From Gorsachius magnificus (Eukaryota > Chordata > Aves > Pelecaniformes > Ardeidae): DNA of 64,000 nt. Below, piece after piece: positions 61,301-64,000 of the stretch; position 1 is the first letter of the stretch; the number at the start of each line of letters is the position of its first letter. The position numbers were made by a program, and so were the translations under genes. The stretch lies in the NCBI GenBank assembly GCA_034008185.1, contig CM067082.1, positions 97,397,311 to 97,461,310 on the forward strand. The letters run 5' to 3'. The notes below the pieces were generated by a model. That model worked only from the letters and a program-made list of their open reading frames with translations. It did not search any database and was not told where the DNA came from.

Positions 61301-62186
61301 AGCTCCTTATTGGGTCCTAATTAGCCCATGCCCATTGTGTTATGATTATAATGGAAATGCTACCCTATTTCCACCAGGTTTAAATGTAGACATCCGTTTC
61401 CACAAATGTTGCACCTACTTTGGTTGGTTATTTTTTCAGGTATGTAACACCCTTCTGGCCTGTTATCTTTTACCTTTTAAAAGTGTGTGTTTCTCTTGCT
61501 CTCTCTCCTCCCCACCCTTAAAGAAGTATTAAGCAACAAAAATATATGAAAGCATTAAGGTTATGTATTGTGGCACACAAAATAGATTTCAGAAAATACT
61601 TACTTCTCTCTGTACTATGAACTTGTTTGCCTCAGAAGTTTCAAGCTGATGCCATGTTATTGGTGGTGCTGAAAAGTGGAAACATTAGCAATACTATATT
61701 GTAAAAGGTGTATTAGTGAAAAACAGAGATTATGTAGAGAATTCATCGTAAAAAGTGGTAGCCTAGACAACTCCTTCAACATATTGAAACTCTTAGAAAA
61801 CAAGCTTCTTCATCATGTGAACAAATGTAAGCAAGACCTTCCTTCACTTTAAGTAATCTGAATAAAATATTTTTGTCTGAATTGACTTCAGATTGGAATC
61901 TCTATATTTCTCTGAAAAATGCTAATATAACCCAGATCACTTGCTGTTTTGTTTTTTTTTTTTTTAACAAATTATACATTTCAGACTTGTCTGCTTTTCT
62001 CAACCACGCAGGTGCAAACTAGTTACAAGCTTGCCACAGTCTATTTGGATCTCTCAAATTTACAGGACAACATACTCTGCATATTGAACTTTACTTTATA
62101 AACCCGTTAAGAAAGTAAACAAACATGACAAACAATGGCTCAATCCCCTTCTCCTGACTGGTTTGTCATGTGAATTCATGACTAAT

Positions 62187-62204
62187 TCATGACTTAAGTC
62201 ATGA
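62187..62204. repeat. 18-bp perfect palindrome
   Basis: TCATGACTTAAGTCATGA is exactly self-complementary. It contains two TGACTT half-sites of bZIP-like form facing each other. A further CATGTGAATTCATG sits just upstream (about 62168-62181), and a cluster of imperfect TAACTTA/ACAACTTATAACTTG words lies downstream (62230-62270). It could be a dimeric transcription-factor site or chance. Confidence 0.8.
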
Positions 62205-62327
62205 GGTTTCTCACTTGCAAGTTCTCTAATTTATAACTCGCAACTGATAACTTACAACTTATAACTTGTACACCTATGAGCAAAATAGTTACCTAGCTGA
62301 AGGTGAGAGTGCTTATCTTTCCTTCTT

Positions 62328-62690
62328 TGTCACAGTGCAGGCATTCCCCGAATCACACAAGAAAGCACAAAAGCTTCAGCCGTCCACCTGCTGTTGGATC
62401 CACTTCAAAAGCTGTGGGTAAGCTGAAGTTTTATACCTTCCAGCTTGGAGGTTTGGTCTATACCATTTCCACAACTTAGTGGATTCTGACAGAACTGCCA
62501 ACCAATATGCAAAGAAGATGGCTGCAGGAGACAGCAATTTTGCAGGAGGCAATGGCTGCATAACAGCTTTTTAGCTCTGTCTGGACACCTGTACTGCCTA
62601 TGTGGTGCTCTGGCTTTGACCTAGTGTGCTGCTCCCAGCATGCATCAGGTCTTAGCATGAGCTGTGTAAGTCAAAATCTGAGCAGGAGTT
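62328..62690 (-). other. Unclassified GC-richer block with minus-strand TATA box
   Basis: Less AT-rich than its surroundings. On the minus strand it has GGTATAAAAC (plus-strand 62428-62437), a good TATA box preceded by CCAAGCTGGAA. At the plus-strand left edge it reads TGTCACAGTG, so on the minus strand the block would end CACTGTGACA, an LTR-like CA end. No matching TG start or target duplication was found. It may be an LTR in minus orientation, another old repeat, or a genuine promoter. The 60-codon frames on the minus strand show no domain. Confidence 0.25.
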
Positions 62691-63956
62691 AAATAAACCT
62701 AAAACAGAAAAGTCCAATGTGCTTCCTGTTCCCTCTGGTCAGGTTGTTTCCTATCACCTGCTTCAAACACTAAAGAAGTACTTCTTCATCTAGTCACCTT
62801 CATCTTCCATGTTTGTATTTGAATATGGAAGCAGAATTTCTTTCTACGAAGAAGGTCACAGATAAGACTGTTTTTCTTTAACAATAAGTCTATAGGACAT
62901 TTTGTCTCCTTGTGGAAGGATAATATTGAGGTTAATGACCTAATGTGCATATTTTTCTGAGAGAAACCTGTATTATCTTTCTCCTTTTTCCTTAGAACTA
63001 CAAGAGTTTTACATTTTCTAGGCTTTTTTCCATAAGTAGAACAGAACTTGCCAAAATCAAGCAATTAAAATGCTTTTCTTCTGTTACTGATTGGAAACAG
63101 GAAGAATCTGACAAGGCTACCTGGCCTTCTTGCACTTCTGTCCTAATTCTGGAAAGCTAAAAAATTCTATTAATTCTGGTAAACATAAGAAATTTTTTCC
63201 GCTAAGCTCATGCAAATCTCTTCTATCTGGAGAGTCACCCAGTAGTTGTCATAAATGACTTTTTTGTATTTGTATGCTTAAAACATAAAAAATAGTAATG
63301 AATTTAAATTTTAAAAAAGTTTTTACTTAGAAGTGATTTGAGTTTGGCACCAAAATTCCTCTTTAAGTGTTCCAAAGACCTTATTTACGTAAAACAGAAC
63401 TGTCCATGACTTCTTGTGTACTATAAAAAATAAAATTGTGAACTAAAAAAATAACTTTTTTTTTAAAAACCTGGCTGTTAAAGACAGAAAATAAATAATA
63501 AACATCTGCATATTAAAAAGTACATTTGCTTAGCTTTTGCAAGTGCAAGGTTCAGTTTATTTCATGTAGCTTTAATTATAAACAAACACAGATCAGAAGC
63601 AGCCAGCAGTGCCTGTGAGTTTTTCTTAGCATGACCATTAGATTATGATTTGGCTGTTGGCAGGGGAAAAAAATGCTGAGCTAAGAAGCAGATGGGCTAA
63701 AGGAGTGTCTAGTTTATTTTAATAATCAGTAGTACACAGTATAGAGAAGGCAAATATACTAAAGATAAACTTATCCATTTATTTACAGCATACCACATCT
63801 CATTTTCTGATTACGAGCTGCAGTTTGGCAGACAGAGGTAAGAAAAAGTTTTAACTAGAGTTACAGTGAGAAACATGTTCTCTGACTGTAGAGGCAAGTC
63901 AGACATTTAGGAAATGAAAAGAGATAATCCATTCTGGACATTGGACTCATAACATG

Positions 63957-63971
63957 GAGAGAGAGAGAGAA
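63957..63971 (+). repeat. Short (GA)n microsatellite
   Basis: About seven GA units near the window end. An ordinary dinucleotide microsatellite. Confidence 0.85.
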
Positions 63972-64000
63972 AAGAACATAAAGGAGAGGACTGGGAAAAG

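Larger units (their letters stand above)
61077..64000. other. Mostly unique AT-rich non-coding DNA to the window end
   Basis: No gene is recognised. Listed separately: a possible ancient repeat scrap near 61.25 kb, an 18-bp palindrome (62187-62204) and a GC-richer block (62328-62690). A short (GA)n run lies at 63957-63971, and poly-T near 61951-61966. Confidence 0.6.

Noticed and set aside
1..64000. tRNA genes, CRISPR arrays, prokaryotic operons, mitochondrial insertions
   Set aside because: I saw no GGTTCRANTCC-type B box with a cloverleaf, no regularly spaced direct repeats, no dense collinear coding and no recognisable avian mitochondrial sequence.

Overview
The window looks like nuclear DNA of a bird: AT-rich, with no operons, no ribosome binding sites and almost no long open reading frames. 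It is dotted with CR1 retrotransposons, whose 3' ends carry the avian ATTCTRTG-type tail. It also holds endogenous-retrovirus LTRs of kinds I remember as common in non-galliform birds. I see no host protein-coding gene, tRNA, rRNA or CRISPR array. The best reading is a gene desert or a very long intron. All homology statements come from reading and memory; no search was run.

Layout. 1-6118 is unique AT-rich DNA with a perfect RFX X-box palindrome (2055-2068), a pair of homeodomain-like sites (about 5185-5244) and a perfect 12-bp hairpin (5631-5663). A 5'-truncated CR1 lies at 6119-6532 and a solo LTR at 13108-13482. Two very short CR1 tails sit at 16914-16988 and 19918-20004. A heavily decayed, older CR1 relic spans about 21060-22140. 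From 22 to 33.5 kb the DNA is unique, apart from two MIR-like SINE scraps. An LTR with a long compound microsatellite lies at 33560-34208. CR1 pieces of different ages and strands cluster at 38.45-41.15 kb. A solo LTR with a perfect 5-bp target-site duplication lies at 49891-50457.

The main feature is a 3.9-kb CR1 at about 51189-55086. It has an esterase-type ORF1 broken by one frameshift and two stops. Its ORF2 (endonuclease plus reverse transcriptase) keeps every recognisable catalytic motif but is split by two frameshifts. At 58970-59218 a CR1 reverse-transcriptase fragment stops just before the FADD catalytic block and runs straight into a GC-rich segment (59219-59990). This suggests a chimera or an internally deleted element. 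A truncated LTR of the same family as 33560-34208 lies at 60711-61076. The window ends in unique DNA with an 18-bp perfect palindrome (62187-62204) and an unclassified GC-richer block with a minus-strand TATA box (62328-62690).

The recognisable content is therefore layered retroelement history: old CR1 and SINE relics, then younger CR1 copies and LTRs. I found no convincing new biological system. The most useful leads are the X-box, the shared core block of two otherwise different LTR types, and the CR1/GC-rich junction at 59.2 kb.
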